64,000 bases of DNA from Chromatiales bacterium (GTDB lineage Bacteria; Pseudomonadota; Gammaproteobacteria; UBA6429). The translations under genes and the position numbers were made by a program. Every line of letters starts with the position of its first letter. Position 1 is the first letter of the stretch. Location: assembly GCA_027076405.1 (NCBI GenBank), contig JALTJN010000100.1, forward strand, positions 14,970-78,969, given 5' to 3'. Shown here piece after piece: positions 53,382 through 62,108 of the stretch. The notes below the pieces were generated by a model. It was not told where the DNA came from and ran no database searches. It was given only the letters and a program-made list of their open reading frames with translations.

Positions 53382-55288
53382 TGGGCTACAAGACAATTAT
53401 TGAAGATGATATCGACATCTTGGTTGCAGGTGCGGGCCTTGGTGGTACTGGTGCTGCATTCGAAGCAAGATACTGGGGCAAAAACAAGAAGATTGTTATT
53501 GCAGAAAAAGCAAACATCGACCGTTCTGGTGCGGTAGCACAGGGTCTTTACGCGATTAACTGTTACATGGGTACGCGTTTTGGCGAAAATAATCCTGAAG
53601 ATCATGTACGTTATGCGCGTATCGATTTAATGGGTATGGTTCGTGAAGATTTAGCATTCGATATGGCTCGCCACGTTGATTCAGCTGTACATCAGTTTGA
53701 AGAATGGGGTTTACCTATCATGCGTAACACGAAGACAGGTGCTTATCTTCGTGAAGGTCGCTGGCAGATTATGATTCACGGTGAATCTTATAAGCCAATC
53801 GTTGCTGAAGCGGCGAAAAACTCGGCTGATAAAGTATTCAACCGTGTTTGTGTTACTCACTTATTAATGGATGAGTCTAAAGAAAACCGCGTTGCGGGTG
53901 CTGTTGGTTTCAACGTACGTACCGGTAACTACCACGTATTTAAGTCTAAGACTGTAATCTGTGGTGCGGGTGGTGCTTCTAACATCTTTAAGCCTCGTTC
54001 AGTTGGTGAAGGCGCGGGTCGTGTATGGTACGCACCATGGTCATCAGGTTCTGCATACGGTCTTATGATCGATGCGGGCGCGAAAATGACACAAATGGAA
54101 AACCGTATCGTATTAGCGCGTTTCAAAGATGGTTACGGTCCTGTTGGCGCATACTTCTTACATCTTAAGACATACACACAAAATGCTTACGGTGATGAGT
54201 ACGAATCAAAATGGTTCCCAGAGCTGCAAGAAAGAGTGGGTAAAGAATATCTGGATCCGGAAGCGTCACACGCGACGCATCGTCCGATTCCAACTTGTCT
54301 GCGTAACCACGCAATCATCTCTGAGGTGAATGCAGGTCGCGGTCCAATCCACATGGTTACAATGGAAGCATTCCAGGATCCGCATTTAGAAGAAATTGGC
54401 TGGCATAACTTCTTAGGTATGACAGTTGGTCAAGCGGTTCTTTGGGCGGCAACTGACGTTGATCCTAAATATGAAAACCCTGAATTAACTACTTCAGAGC
54501 CATACGTTATGGGTTCACATGCAACAGGTTGTGGTGCATGGTGTTCTGGTCCTGAAGATGTATCTCCTGAAGAATACTTCTGGGGTTATAACCGTATGAC
54601 GACTGTTGAAGGTCTGTTTGGTGCAGGTGATGCGGTAGGTGGTACTCCACACGCATTCTCATCAGGTTCTTTCACTGAAGGTCGTTTGGCTGCTAAGGCC
54701 GCTTGTCAATATATCGACGATGGTAAAGCTGAAGGCATCCGTGTAACTGACGCTCAGATTTCTCGCCGTAAGGAAGAAATCTACAAGCCGATGGAAACGT
54801 ACACTGTAGGCCGTAACGAAATCGTTGCTGGTACAGTTAACCCTAACTACATCAACCCACGTCAAGGTCTGGATCGTTTACAGAAATTGATGGATGAGTA
54901 CTGTGGTGGTTTCGGTGTGAACTACATGACTAACGACAAGCTTCTCAGTATTGGTCTTAAGAAAATGGCTATTCTGGGTGAAGATCTGGATAAGGTTGCA
55001 GCTGAAGATATCCATGAGCTATTACGTGCATGGGAATTGAAGCATCGTTTCCTTACTTCTGAGGCTGTATTCCAACATACGATGTTCCGTAAAGAAACTC
55101 GCTGGCCTGGTTACTACTACCGTGGTGACGCGATGAAGCTGGATGATGAGAACTGGCATGTATTAACAGTTTCTCGTCGTGATCCTAAAACAGGTGAGTA
55201 CACGATGGAGAAAGCGCCTCTGTACCACCTTGTAGGTGACATCGAGGATAAAGACCTGGCTAAACTGAAAGCTGAAGGTCACCACTAA
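53381..55288 (+). CDS. aprA: Adenylylsulfate reductase alpha subunit
   Basis: 635 residues, the usual AprA length. The N-terminal FAD-binding GAGLGGTGAAFEARYWG motif, AEKANIDRSGAVAQGLYAIN and the C-terminal ETRWPGYYYRGD region are diagnostic. In this organism it should run in the oxidative direction, sulfite + AMP to APS, given AprM, Sat and Soe. Highly biased codons (CGT, GGT, AAC, TTC) mark it as strongly expressed. It ends the aprMBA unit before a terminator. Confidence 0.98.
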   Translation: MGYKTIIEDDIDILVAGAGLGGTGAAFEARYWGKNKKIVIAEKANIDRSGAVAQGLYAINCYMGTRFGENNPEDHVRYARIDLMGMVREDLAFDMARHVDSAVHQFEEWGLPIMRNTKTGAYLREGRWQIMIHGESYKPIVAEAAKNSADKVFNRVCVTHLLMDESKENRVAGAVGFNVRTGNYHVFKSKTVICGAGGASNIFKPRSVGEGAGRVWYAPWSSGSAYGLMIDAGAKMTQMENRIVLARFKDGYGPVGAYFLHLKTYTQNAYGDEYESKWFPELQERVGKEYLDPEASHATHRPIPTCLRNHAIISEVNAGRGPIHMVTMEAFQDPHLEEIGWHNFLGMTVGQAVLWAATDVDPKYENPELTTSEPYVMGSHATGCGAWCSGPEDVSPEEYFWGYNRMTTVEGLFGAGDAVGGTPHAFSSGSFTEGRLAAKAACQYIDDGKAEGIRVTDAQISRRKEEIYKPMETYTVGRNEIVAGTVNPNYINPRQGLDRLQKLMDEYCGGFGVNYMTNDKLLSIGLKKMAILGEDLDKVAAEDIHELLRAWELKHRFLTSEAVFQHTMFRKETRWPGYYYRGDAMKLDDENWHVLTVSRRDPKTGEYTMEKAPLYHLVGDIEDKDLAKLKAEGHH

Positions 55289-55345
55289 GCAAATACAGGC
55301 TTGATTTTGCTATTTTAAGAAAGTCACGCTTGAAATAAATTTGCG

Positions 55346-55387
55346 AAAAAAAAAGGACTGACATGTATAATGTTGGTCCTTTTTTTG
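55346..55387 (+). terminator. Rho-independent terminator of aprMBA
   Basis: AAAAAAGGACTGACA, seven-base loop, TGTTGGTCCTTTTTTT: nine stem pairs with one G-T, then a T-run, 58 bp after the aprA stop. Confidence 0.9.
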
Positions 55388-55457
55388 TCTCTTGAGAGTA
55401 TTAATCTCGGACGAGACAACTTTAATGCAACTTGATTTATTTTATTGAGATAGTTAG

Positions 55458-55808
55458 ATGAATATTATTGAAAACACAGATGAAGAAATTTTAGAACACG
55501 CTCACCCAATGTGGGCAGATCTTGTTAAATACTCAAATGAAGGTAACTATGGTGCTTTCACCCGTAACTTCTCGGCTTCTTTTATGAAGGGGGCAAATGA
55601 AGTTGAAATGGGTAAGCAGTTTGCGAGAAGCGATTTAGCCAAAAACCTGTCAGAAGACTACTCATATCTTGGCATGATACGCCGTGGTGAACACGTTACC
55701 GTTCTTTATAAAGTGATTAACAAAAAATCAAAAGGTGAATGGCTGGGCCGACTGGTGCTTGGTTATGAAAAAGAGAAAGTTAAAATCTTTGGTGCGACGT
55801 TATTCTAA
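55458..55808 (+). CDS. Small conserved-looking protein downstream of aprA, function unknown
   Basis: 116 residues, soluble and without signal peptide. A helical N-terminus (EEILEHAHPMWADLVKYSNE) is followed by a beta-rich half (HVTVLYKVINKKSKGEWLGR, LVLGYEKEKVKIFGATLF), which suggests an NTF2-like alpha+beta fold. Codon use is normal and the gene is followed 74 bp later by the SlyD-like gene on the same strand. I do not recognise the family. Its position after apr suggests, but does not show, a sulfur-metabolism link. Confidence 0.75.
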   Translation: MNIIENTDEEILEHAHPMWADLVKYSNEGNYGAFTRNFSASFMKGANEVEMGKQFARSDLAKNLSEDYSYLGMIRRGEHVTVLYKVINKKSKGEWLGRLVLGYEKEKVKIFGATLF

Positions 55809-55882
55809 AAATTAATTTCTAAGTATCAGGATTTTAAAAATAGATTTAAACAACGTTATCAAGAAAACAGGTTTTATTAGAT

Positions 55883-56413
55883 ATGTCAGATACAATTGAA
55901 GACGAAAAATTCGTCGAGTTAAATTATAAAGTCGTCGATGATAAAACGGGCGATGTGCTTGTTACTGTTGATTATCCTATTGGTTATGTTCATGGCGTTA
56001 ATGATGTTATGTCAGAAGAAGTCACCAAGCATCTTTATGGCAAAAAGGTGGGTGATATTATCGACGTGCCAGTGGATACAAAACTTTTATACGGTGAGCG
56101 TGACGAGTCACTCGTTTTTACCGACCGTATAGAAAATGTGCCTGAAGAGTACCGTGAAATTGGCATGACCATCACCATGGAAAATGAAAAAGGTGAGCCA
56201 AAAAGCTTTATCGTTACACGTTTTGATGACAAGACATTAACCGTGGATGGTAATAATCCCTTATGTGGCAGGGATGTAACCTTTATTCTGGAAGTATTGT
56301 CTATACGTGATGCAACAGATGAAGAAGTTGATCTGGGTGGAGCTGTTGATGCCGATCCAGATCTAAATGATATCCTCGAACGCGCAGAACGAAGAACTGA
56401 AGATGAAGTATAG
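55883..56413 (+). CDS. SlyD-like FKBP-type peptidyl-prolyl isomerase
   Basis: 176 residues. FKBP halves (KFVELNYKVVDDKTGDVL; LLYGERDESL) flank an insert-in-flap domain (EEYREIGMTITMENEKGEP to VTRFDDKTLTVDGNNPLCG), closing with VTFILEVLSIRDATDEEVDLG. That is the SlyD layout. The usual GLExAL loop is replaced by GVNDVMSEEV, so isomerase activity may be weaker or altered. SlyD's histidine-rich metal tail is missing; the C-terminus is acidic (DADPDLNDILERAERR). The next gene starts 11 bp before its stop. Confidence 0.85.
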   Translation: MSDTIEDEKFVELNYKVVDDKTGDVLVTVDYPIGYVHGVNDVMSEEVTKHLYGKKVGDIIDVPVDTKLLYGERDESLVFTDRIENVPEEYREIGMTITMENEKGEPKSFIVTRFDDKTLTVDGNNPLCGRDVTFILEVLSIRDATDEEVDLGGAVDADPDLNDILERAERRTEDEV

Positions 56414-57431
56414 TAAGCCATATATTATATATCCTGTAAATCATGCACTTGAGCGAGCTATTGCGGCTTCACTTGGTCTGGTAGACGAAGAAACTCTCGA
56501 ACTCGCCACACCTGACAGAAGTGCCCCGGTTGCAGATAACTTTCTATATTCGCGTGGTAACTATGAGCAGCATAGTTTTAGTGCAAGTATCTATGACGCG
56601 TTACGCGATGCACTTGTGGCATCACTGACAGATGATTTACGTCAACAGGATGCACATGCCTGGGCAGATACGCACAACCGACTGGGAAACATTCTTGGCG
56701 CAATCGGACAACAGCTGCATGATTCTGCGATATATCAGGAAGCGATTGAAAGTTTTAATTGCGCACTGGAAGAGTACTCTCAGGAAGCGACGCCACTGGA
56801 ATGGGCTGCAACACAGGCAAATCTGGCGACAGCACTACAGGCGCAGGGCAGGCTTGATTCAGATGCAAAAGCATTAAATAAAGCGGTTGATGCTTATACT
56901 GCAGCGTTACTGGTTTATACGAAAAAAGAAACACCGGAAGAATGGAAGTTGATTATGCTGCAACTCGGGATGACCTTTCAAGCTTACGGGGTACTTTTAA
57001 ATGGTAATCGTACTTTCCAGAAAGCGGTTGTCGCCTTTAAAAATGCAATTTCAGAGCTGGACGCAGACAATCACCCGGTTGAACTGGCTGCGGCACATAA
57101 TAATTGCGGGGCAGCACTGCTTAATCTGGCGGAGTCGGAAGAAAATCCTGATCGCTTTGCAGAGGCGGTAAGATCTTATGAAACCGGCTGGACCGTTTGT
57201 ATGGAGCAACAGCGCCCGGTGCATTTGTCTGTTCTCTGTCGGGTAAACAAGGTAACAGCAAGAAACGAGCTGGCAGAATTAACAAACGATGCTGTGCTTG
57301 CAGAAGAAATTGCCGATGATTTTGAAATTATCATGGAATGTTTCCCTCATGCTTTACAACCGCTTTGCGTAAAACATTGTGAAGCACAAATGAATCAGGC
57401 AAAGAAATTAGCCGGCGCTTCAGCGGCTTAA
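56403..57431 (+). CDS. TPR-like helical repeat protein
   Basis: 342 residues from the ATG at 56403; an in-frame ATG at 56367 would overlap slyD more. After a short N-terminal region (YIIYPVNHALERAIAASLGL), helical repeat units follow: WADTHNRLGNILGAIGQ, EWAATQANLATALQAQGR, EWKLIMLQLGMTFQAYG and ELAAAHNNCGAALLNLAE, each followed by an A-type helix with AxxAYxxAL-like pattern. Such repeats bind other proteins. There is no signal peptide. It is translationally coupled with the SlyD-like gene, so the two probably work together. Confidence 0.75.
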   Translation: MKYSKPYIIYPVNHALERAIAASLGLVDEETLELATPDRSAPVADNFLYSRGNYEQHSFSASIYDALRDALVASLTDDLRQQDAHAWADTHNRLGNILGAIGQQLHDSAIYQEAIESFNCALEEYSQEATPLEWAATQANLATALQAQGRLDSDAKALNKAVDAYTAALLVYTKKETPEEWKLIMLQLGMTFQAYGVLLNGNRTFQKAVVAFKNAISELDADNHPVELAAAHNNCGAALLNLAESEENPDRFAEAVRSYETGWTVCMEQQRPVHLSVLCRVNKVTARNELAELTNDAVLAEEIADDFEIIMECFPHALQPLCVKHCEAQMNQAKKLAGASAA

Positions 57432-57457
57432 AGAGTCATTCTGGAATTTGATTATCA

Positions 57458-57497
57458 CGTCATTCTGGCTAAACGGCACACCCGTGCCGGAATGGCT
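57458..57497. repeat. CATTCTGG-type hairpin after the TPR gene
   Basis: CGTCATTCTGGCTAAACGGC then ACACCCGTGCCGGAATG: CATTCTGG/CGGCAC arms fold with GTGCCGGAATG around ACCC. It resembles CATTCCGGCAC-type dispersed palindromes of many proteobacteria. It lies between convergent genes. Confidence 0.6.
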
Positions 57498-57514
57498 GAT
57501 TATCTTAGATAGCA

Positions 57515-57943
57515 TTAAACCCGTTCAGAGAGTTCATAATCCACGTTAATAAATGCCCCAATATCTGCACAAAATTTGATTATTCGTGAGCCAAAACCAA
57601 CATCCGGCTTGGTTTCATCCTTATCAATCGATAAAGTGAGCACTACGCCAATTCTTGGAGATAAATTATGGTTCTTACAGACTTCAATAATTTTGTCCTT
57701 GGCAGGTTCAATTTTTTTTAAAATTTCATCATCTATGAGCTTGTAAATATCCAGCTCTTGCGTATCAGAAGTGATTGTTTGTGTTGAAAATTCCCATGAG
57801 CTAATCACCGGTTTATCCAGACTACCACGCATACCAGCATCGTTCGTTGCGGTAGGTTCGAGGCCAATTAAATTTGTGATGATACTCGGGTCAAAGTGAT
57901 AACCGGAGATTCCGAAAAAAGCGCGTCCTTTGTTAGGTGTCAC
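57515..57943 (-). CDS. DUF4279-like protein
   Basis: 142 residues, soluble. The pattern is RAFFGISGYHFDPSIITNLI, GLEPTATNDAGM and SSWEFSTQTITSDTQELDIY, then a helix and two strands (IGVVLTLSIDKDETKPDVGF). It resembles DUF4279 proteins, with no known biochemical role; some occur in immunity-protein lists. It stands alone on the minus strand between the TPR and HIT genes. Confidence 0.7.
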   Translation of the reverse strand: MTPNKGRAFFGISGYHFDPSIITNLIGLEPTATNDAGMRGSLDKPVISSWEFSTQTITSDTQELDIYKLIDDEILKKIEPAKDKIIEVCKNHNLSPRIGVVLTLSIDKDETKPDVGFGSRIIKFCADIGAFINVDYELSERV

Positions 57944-58265
57944 AGATAGTTTCCTCAGCGAAAATAGTTTATATAAAGACGGATTATAGCGTATAGGCTG
58001 ATTAGATACGGTATGCCAAGAGATTATTTTGGCACAATTTTTATCCGACTTGCGTTATTATAAATACTCGTTCTAAAGGTTTAAACATATCCTGTTAGGG
58101 AAACAATGTTCGATTAGAATAAGACAGCCCGCTATAAAAAAATATTATAGAAATACCGTGCTTAGGTTCTGCTTTAAAAGGGCTAAAGATGGTAATATAT
58201 CTGCAAAATTAAGAGCTATTAATTAGCTGTCGTTGTCAAAAATATGCGGTAAAAGGTGTTGGCAC
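57944..58265. other. 322-bp gap between DUF4279-like and HIT genes
   Basis: Divergent promoter region; only short stop-filled frames. No repeat or RNA gene was recognised. It includes the alternative HIT start codon (TTG at 58233). Confidence 0.5.
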
Positions 58266-58676
58266 TTGTCAGCTAAAGATGAAGAAAAAAAACGTGACCC
58301 GAATAATCCGTGCTTGTTTTGCACTGATCCAAGGGGCGTGTCGTTAGAAAAAGAACTCGCGTTTAGTGCCCGTGACACTTATGGCGTTAGCCCTGGACAT
58401 ACTCTTGTTATCCCTCGGCGTCATGTTGCAGAGTTTTTTGATTTGACAGCAGAAGAAGTTGCAGCTTGTATGGAGCTGATAAAAGAAGAAAAAAAGTTGC
58501 TGGACGAAGAATTTAATCCAGATGGTTATAATATTGGTGTTAATGTTGGCCCGGCAGCTGGACAGAGTATTTTGCATGTCCATATTCACATCATTCCCCG
58601 CTACAAGGGAGATGTTGAAAACCCACAAGGTGGGGTGAGACACGTAATACCGAAGAAGGCGCATTATACGCGCTAG
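58266..58676 (+). CDS. HIT-family nucleotide-binding protein
   Basis: 136 residues from the TTG at 58266, chosen because AAAGGTG lies seven bases upstream; a TTG at 58233 would add 11 residues (and no ATG is available). CLFCTDP near the start is the zinc-type Cys pair found in some HIT proteins. The catalytic HIT motif is HVHIHIIP with the central histidine, preceded by GYNIGVNVGPAAGQSILH. HIT proteins hydrolyse AMP-linked or dinucleotide substrates (for example AMP-lysine, ApnA). Presence of APS metabolism nearby is suggestive: some HIT enzymes also act on adenosine 5'-phosphosulfate. Confidence 0.88.
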   Translation: MSAKDEEKKRDPNNPCLFCTDPRGVSLEKELAFSARDTYGVSPGHTLVIPRRHVAEFFDLTAEEVAACMELIKEEKKLLDEEFNPDGYNIGVNVGPAAGQSILHVHIHIIPRYKGDVENPQGGVRHVIPKKAHYTR

Positions 58677-58760
58677 AAAAGTTTATTTAGTCAGTTTACT
58701 GGGAGGGACTGGCATAATGTTGATATTCCTCCCGCTTATACAATTTTAGGAGTTAATATT

Positions 58761-58919
58761 ATGGCTGAATTTTGCAGACCTAAGGTGCCAACAGGTGTAA
58801 CAGAATATGTAACAACAACACAAAAAGAGGTTGTTCCAGGACAGTTTGTTATTGGTTATACAACTGAATGGAAAAGCTTCCAAAAAGAAGTTCCTTATCA
58901 GACACCTAAGAAGCCTTAA
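58761..58919 (+). CDS. Small 52-residue protein, function unknown
   Basis: A 53-codon frame with a strong ribosome site AGGAG nine bases before the ATG. It runs MAEFCRPKVPTGVTEYVTTT to the Lys/Pro-rich end QTPKKP and is followed 65 bp later by a clear terminator. It has one Cys (Cys5), no signal peptide and no transmembrane helix. Its own promoter-to-terminator unit argues that it is a real gene. I do not recognise a family. Confidence 0.7.
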   Translation: MAEFCRPKVPTGVTEYVTTTQKEVVPGQFVIGYTTEWKSFQKEVPYQTPKKP

Positions 58920-58983
58920 GATCTCGTTAGTGTCGTTAAAAAACACATGAGATATCGCTGAATTTATTGAAATTTAGTGAATG

Positions 58984-59015
58984 AAAGCACGCTTATTTTA
59001 GCGTGCTTTTTTTTT
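58984..59015 (+). terminator. Rho-independent terminator after the 52-residue gene
   Basis: AAAGCACGC, eight-base loop, GCGTGCTTT followed by a run of T: an ideal hairpin 65 bp after the small gene. Confidence 0.93.
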
Positions 59016-59251
59016 GGCTAATATAAAGTGATACTTGTGAAATACCTCACTGCTGTGCCGTTTACCCTATATTCTTCATCTCAGCCTAGACTGAAGTGAC
59101 AGGAGAGCTTATTGATAATCTCTGTCACAATTTCTACCATCACACGACAGCTTAAGTTGAACAGAGGGTAAGTATTCGTTAGTGTGAAAATAGTGGAAAT
59201 AAATAATAAATTTTTTAAAAAATGAACATGGCTGGAGAAGATATTGATCTT
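59016..59251. other. Gap before the sensor kinase gene end
   Basis: Mostly A/T-rich. A small hairpin TGACAGGAGA...TCTCTGTCA lies near 59096-59127. No gene was recognised. The convergent kinase gene ends at 59252, without a clear terminator for it here. Confidence 0.4.
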
Positions 59252-61123
59252 TTAGCTAGGCAGCTTAGTTTTAGAAAGAGGCAGATAGATATTAAACGTT
59301 GTTCCTATTCCCTCTATAGAGGAAAAATCGATAATTCCTCCCATGTCTTCGATCATTTGTTTAGTGATAGCAAGTCCGAGCCCCGTACCACCTCTTTCTT
59401 TCGTAGCAGAAGCATCGTTCTGTGAAAACTTGCGAAAGATTTTATTAAAATATTCAGCAGGAATACCTTCACCGCTATCAACAACTGAAATTTTGGCATA
59501 GTCGTTTTCAATTGCTGTATGAATATAAATAGTACTATTTTTTCCTGAGAATTTTGCTGCATTAGATATGAGGTTTGACATTATTTGTGCCAGCCGTAAT
59601 GGATCGGCCTGTATAACAAGTTCATCTATTTTATCATCAAGTTGAATGTTTACCTGATATTGTTTTGCATAATTAAGATTGTCAGCAATTGCTTTCTCAA
59701 GAGCATCTTTTAAATCTATATTTTTATAATTATATTCGAGTTTACCTGCTTCAATTTTTTGCATATCGAGAATATCATTTATTAAATGCATTAGTCGCTC
59801 TGCATTTCTACCTGCTGTTTCAAGTAGCTCGGATATTTTGTCAGGCGTTTTATCAAGTGCACCACTATTGATAAGACTTAACGCACCACGGATGGAGGTT
59901 AACGGCGTTCTTAGTTCATGACTCACTGTGCTGACGAACTCGTCTTTCATTTTATCAACACGTTTACGTTCGGTAATATCACGGACAATACAGATATACA
60001 TAATGGTATTGTCGACCGTTATCCCGGTAAGGCTTGTTTCTAACGGGATCTTTATGCCATTTTTGAGGTGTCCTTCCTGTTCCTGAAAAGTATCAATTTG
60101 TTCTGTAGCAGTATCATGATTGGTAATAAGGAAATTGAGTTTACGATTAATAAGATCTTCACTTGAATAACCAAATATTTCTGATACGGCAGGATTAATG
60201 TTTATAATTGTGAAACTTTGATCCATCGTGATAACGCCATCTGTCATTGAATCTAAAATGGCGCGTTGTTTATGCTCATTGTTTCTTATATCGCTGGTTT
60301 GTTCGTCAACCATTTGTTGCAAATTATCATTTAAGGTTAATAATTCCACTTTCGATGCAGCTAGCCGATTAGATTTATCAGTAAGTGATTGAATTTTTTT
60401 CTGAATTTCACTTGCTAGTGTGTTGTAGGATTCGGCAAGAGCTGAAAGCTCATCTTTATTTTCAATAGGTATACGTGAATCATAATGACCTAAGGCTAGT
60501 TGATGCGCATTTTTTTGCAGGTGAATAATGGGTTGAATAATTTTTTGCCGAATAAAAACAAGAGCAATAATGAAGAGAATAAAATAGGTAACAAGCAATA
60601 ACTTCGATGTAAGTTCGAGTTGCTGTTCTGCACTAATTAATCGATTTAATGATCGTTTACTGACACGTTGAGCTTCGGACAACATGCCTTGTATACGCAC
60701 CTGTATTTGTGAAATGGTCTGGGTTTTTTGGCGTGATAATGAAGGATTACTTAAATCATTAAGTTCTTTATTGGCAATAAGTCCAGCTAAAAATTCTTCT
60801 ACCTGAGTTTCATCAGAGATCATTTTTTTAAGAGAGGCTTTGTCATCAGGCATATTTAAATTTTTTGTTGCTTTGGAAAATGTTGCTTCAAGTGATGCAT
60901 GGCTGTTGGCCCATTGTAGTTGCACTCTTTGATTTCTGTTTGAAATATATTCGTTACTGATAAAACTAAAATCAAAGGTGTTCTTAATAAGAGTCTGTAT
61001 AATATTATTATTTTTGCGTTGATATTCCAGATTGCGTGATGTTTGCCAGAAAGAATAGCCAAACGTTACGGATATAATCAGTAATAATAAAGTCAGGATA
61101 CGAGTTTTAGTGGCTATGGTCAT
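59252..61123 (-). CDS. PAS sensor histidine kinase paired with a binding protein
   Basis: 623 residues. TM1 (about 8-26) and TM2 (about 170-190) flank a helical periplasmic domain, then HAMP (about 190-245), a coiled coil, a PAS domain (about 285-390: ILDSMTDGVITMDQSF) with PAC-like GITVDNTIMYICIVRDITER, HisKA with His near 398 (STVSHELRTPLTSIRG) and HATPase_c (NLISNAAKFS; DSGEGIPAEYF; GTGLGLAITKQM). It starts 1 bp after the upstream binding-protein gene, so both are one transcript. No response regulator lies beside it. Confidence 0.93.
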   Translation of the reverse strand: MTIATKTRILTLLLLIISVTFGYSFWQTSRNLEYQRKNNNIIQTLIKNTFDFSFISNEYISNRNQRVQLQWANSHASLEATFSKATKNLNMPDDKASLKKMISDETQVEEFLAGLIANKELNDLSNPSLSRQKTQTISQIQVRIQGMLSEAQRVSKRSLNRLISAEQQLELTSKLLLVTYFILFIIALVFIRQKIIQPIIHLQKNAHQLALGHYDSRIPIENKDELSALAESYNTLASEIQKKIQSLTDKSNRLAASKVELLTLNDNLQQMVDEQTSDIRNNEHKQRAILDSMTDGVITMDQSFTIININPAVSEIFGYSSEDLINRKLNFLITNHDTATEQIDTFQEQEGHLKNGIKIPLETSLTGITVDNTIMYICIVRDITERKRVDKMKDEFVSTVSHELRTPLTSIRGALSLINSGALDKTPDKISELLETAGRNAERLMHLINDILDMQKIEAGKLEYNYKNIDLKDALEKAIADNLNYAKQYQVNIQLDDKIDELVIQADPLRLAQIMSNLISNAAKFSGKNSTIYIHTAIENDYAKISVVDSGEGIPAEYFNKIFRKFSQNDASATKERGGTGLGLAITKQMIEDMGGIIDFSSIEGIGTTFNIYLPLSKTKLPS

Positions 61124-61124
61124 A

Positions 61125-62108
61125 TTAATGAATAATATTTACAGCTTCAGGTTTAAGCTTTTCCAGACTTTGTACATTTATAAAATTCAGGTAATTCGGC
61201 ACAGGTTTTTTGCTAAAGCCAATATCGATGGCCCATTGCGCTTCATCTTCCAGACCTATAATGATGGACTGTTCCAGTGTGATTTCAAAAATAAAAGAAT
61301 CCCATATATTTTTAACAATGACTGGATCAGCCCCGATTCTTGCCGCGACAATTTGCTGCGCTTTTTGCGGATTATCAAGAATATATTGCTCTGCTTTAAG
61401 TACTGCTTTTAAAAAACGATTAACCTGTTCCTGATTTTTATCTGCATAAGTTTTATTCACGGTAAAAAAGAAATCTTTTCTAAAGGGCATGGGGCTAACG
61501 AGTAATGTCAGTTTAGATTCGTCCAGGACTTTTTTAGTATTATAAATATGTGGTTCCCAGCTGGTAATGGCATCAAGTTCACCACTGATAAGCGCCTGTT
61601 TTAATTTTGCGGCGTTAACATCATAAAGTTGTATATCTTTAAGACTCATACCGTGGTTAGATAAAAAGCCTTCCAAAAAATAATGGCCGGTAGAACGTAG
61701 AGTTGCACCAATTTTTTTACCCTTTAGATCTTTTGCTGTTTTTATGTCATGGTCACGGCGGGCAAGAACTTTTACATCATCTATCGAGTGCGCCATGGTA
61801 GCAATGATGACGTAATCTTCATTATTAAAACTATTAAAAACAACCGGCGTTTGTGCCACTGTTGCCATATTAATATTATTATCTTTAAGCATGCTTTCAA
61901 GCGCATTTCGCCCGGAATCGAATTCACTGATAGTAAGGTCTAACCCTGCTTCCTTAAAATATTGCTGATTTTCGGCCACCCAGACCGTTGCCGGTAACAG
62001 GCTCATTTCTACAGCAATCGTCATACTAAGTGGTTTTATCTGCGTTTCTTTTGAACAGGATACGCCAAATAATATTACGATAAAAAGCAGGGTTAATTGT
62101 TGTTTCAT
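61125..62108 (-). CDS. NMT1/THI5-like ABC-type binding lipoprotein
   Basis: 327 residues with a lipoprotein signal ending at SCSK (Cys18). The mature part has MTIAVEMSLLPATVWVAENQ, DLTISEFDSGRNALESML, LKGKKIGATLRSTGHYFLEG and SGELDAITSWEPHIY, the layout of SsuA/ThiY (NMT1/THI5-like) binding proteins for taurine-type sulfonates, nitrate or thiamine precursors. No permease or ATPase genes are nearby. It is cotranscribed with the downstream sensor kinase; it may be the kinase's ligand sensor instead of an uptake component (inference). Confidence 0.88.
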   Translation of the reverse strand: MKQQLTLLFIVILFGVSCSKETQIKPLSMTIAVEMSLLPATVWVAENQQYFKEAGLDLTISEFDSGRNALESMLKDNNINMATVAQTPVVFNSFNNEDYVIIATMAHSIDDVKVLARRDHDIKTAKDLKGKKIGATLRSTGHYFLEGFLSNHGMSLKDIQLYDVNAAKLKQALISGELDAITSWEPHIYNTKKVLDESKLTLLVSPMPFRKDFFFTVNKTYADKNQEQVNRFLKAVLKAEQYILDNPQKAQQIVAARIGADPVIVKNIWDSFIFEITLEQSIIIGLEDEAQWAIDIGFSKKPVPNYLNFINVQSLEKLKPEAVNIIH

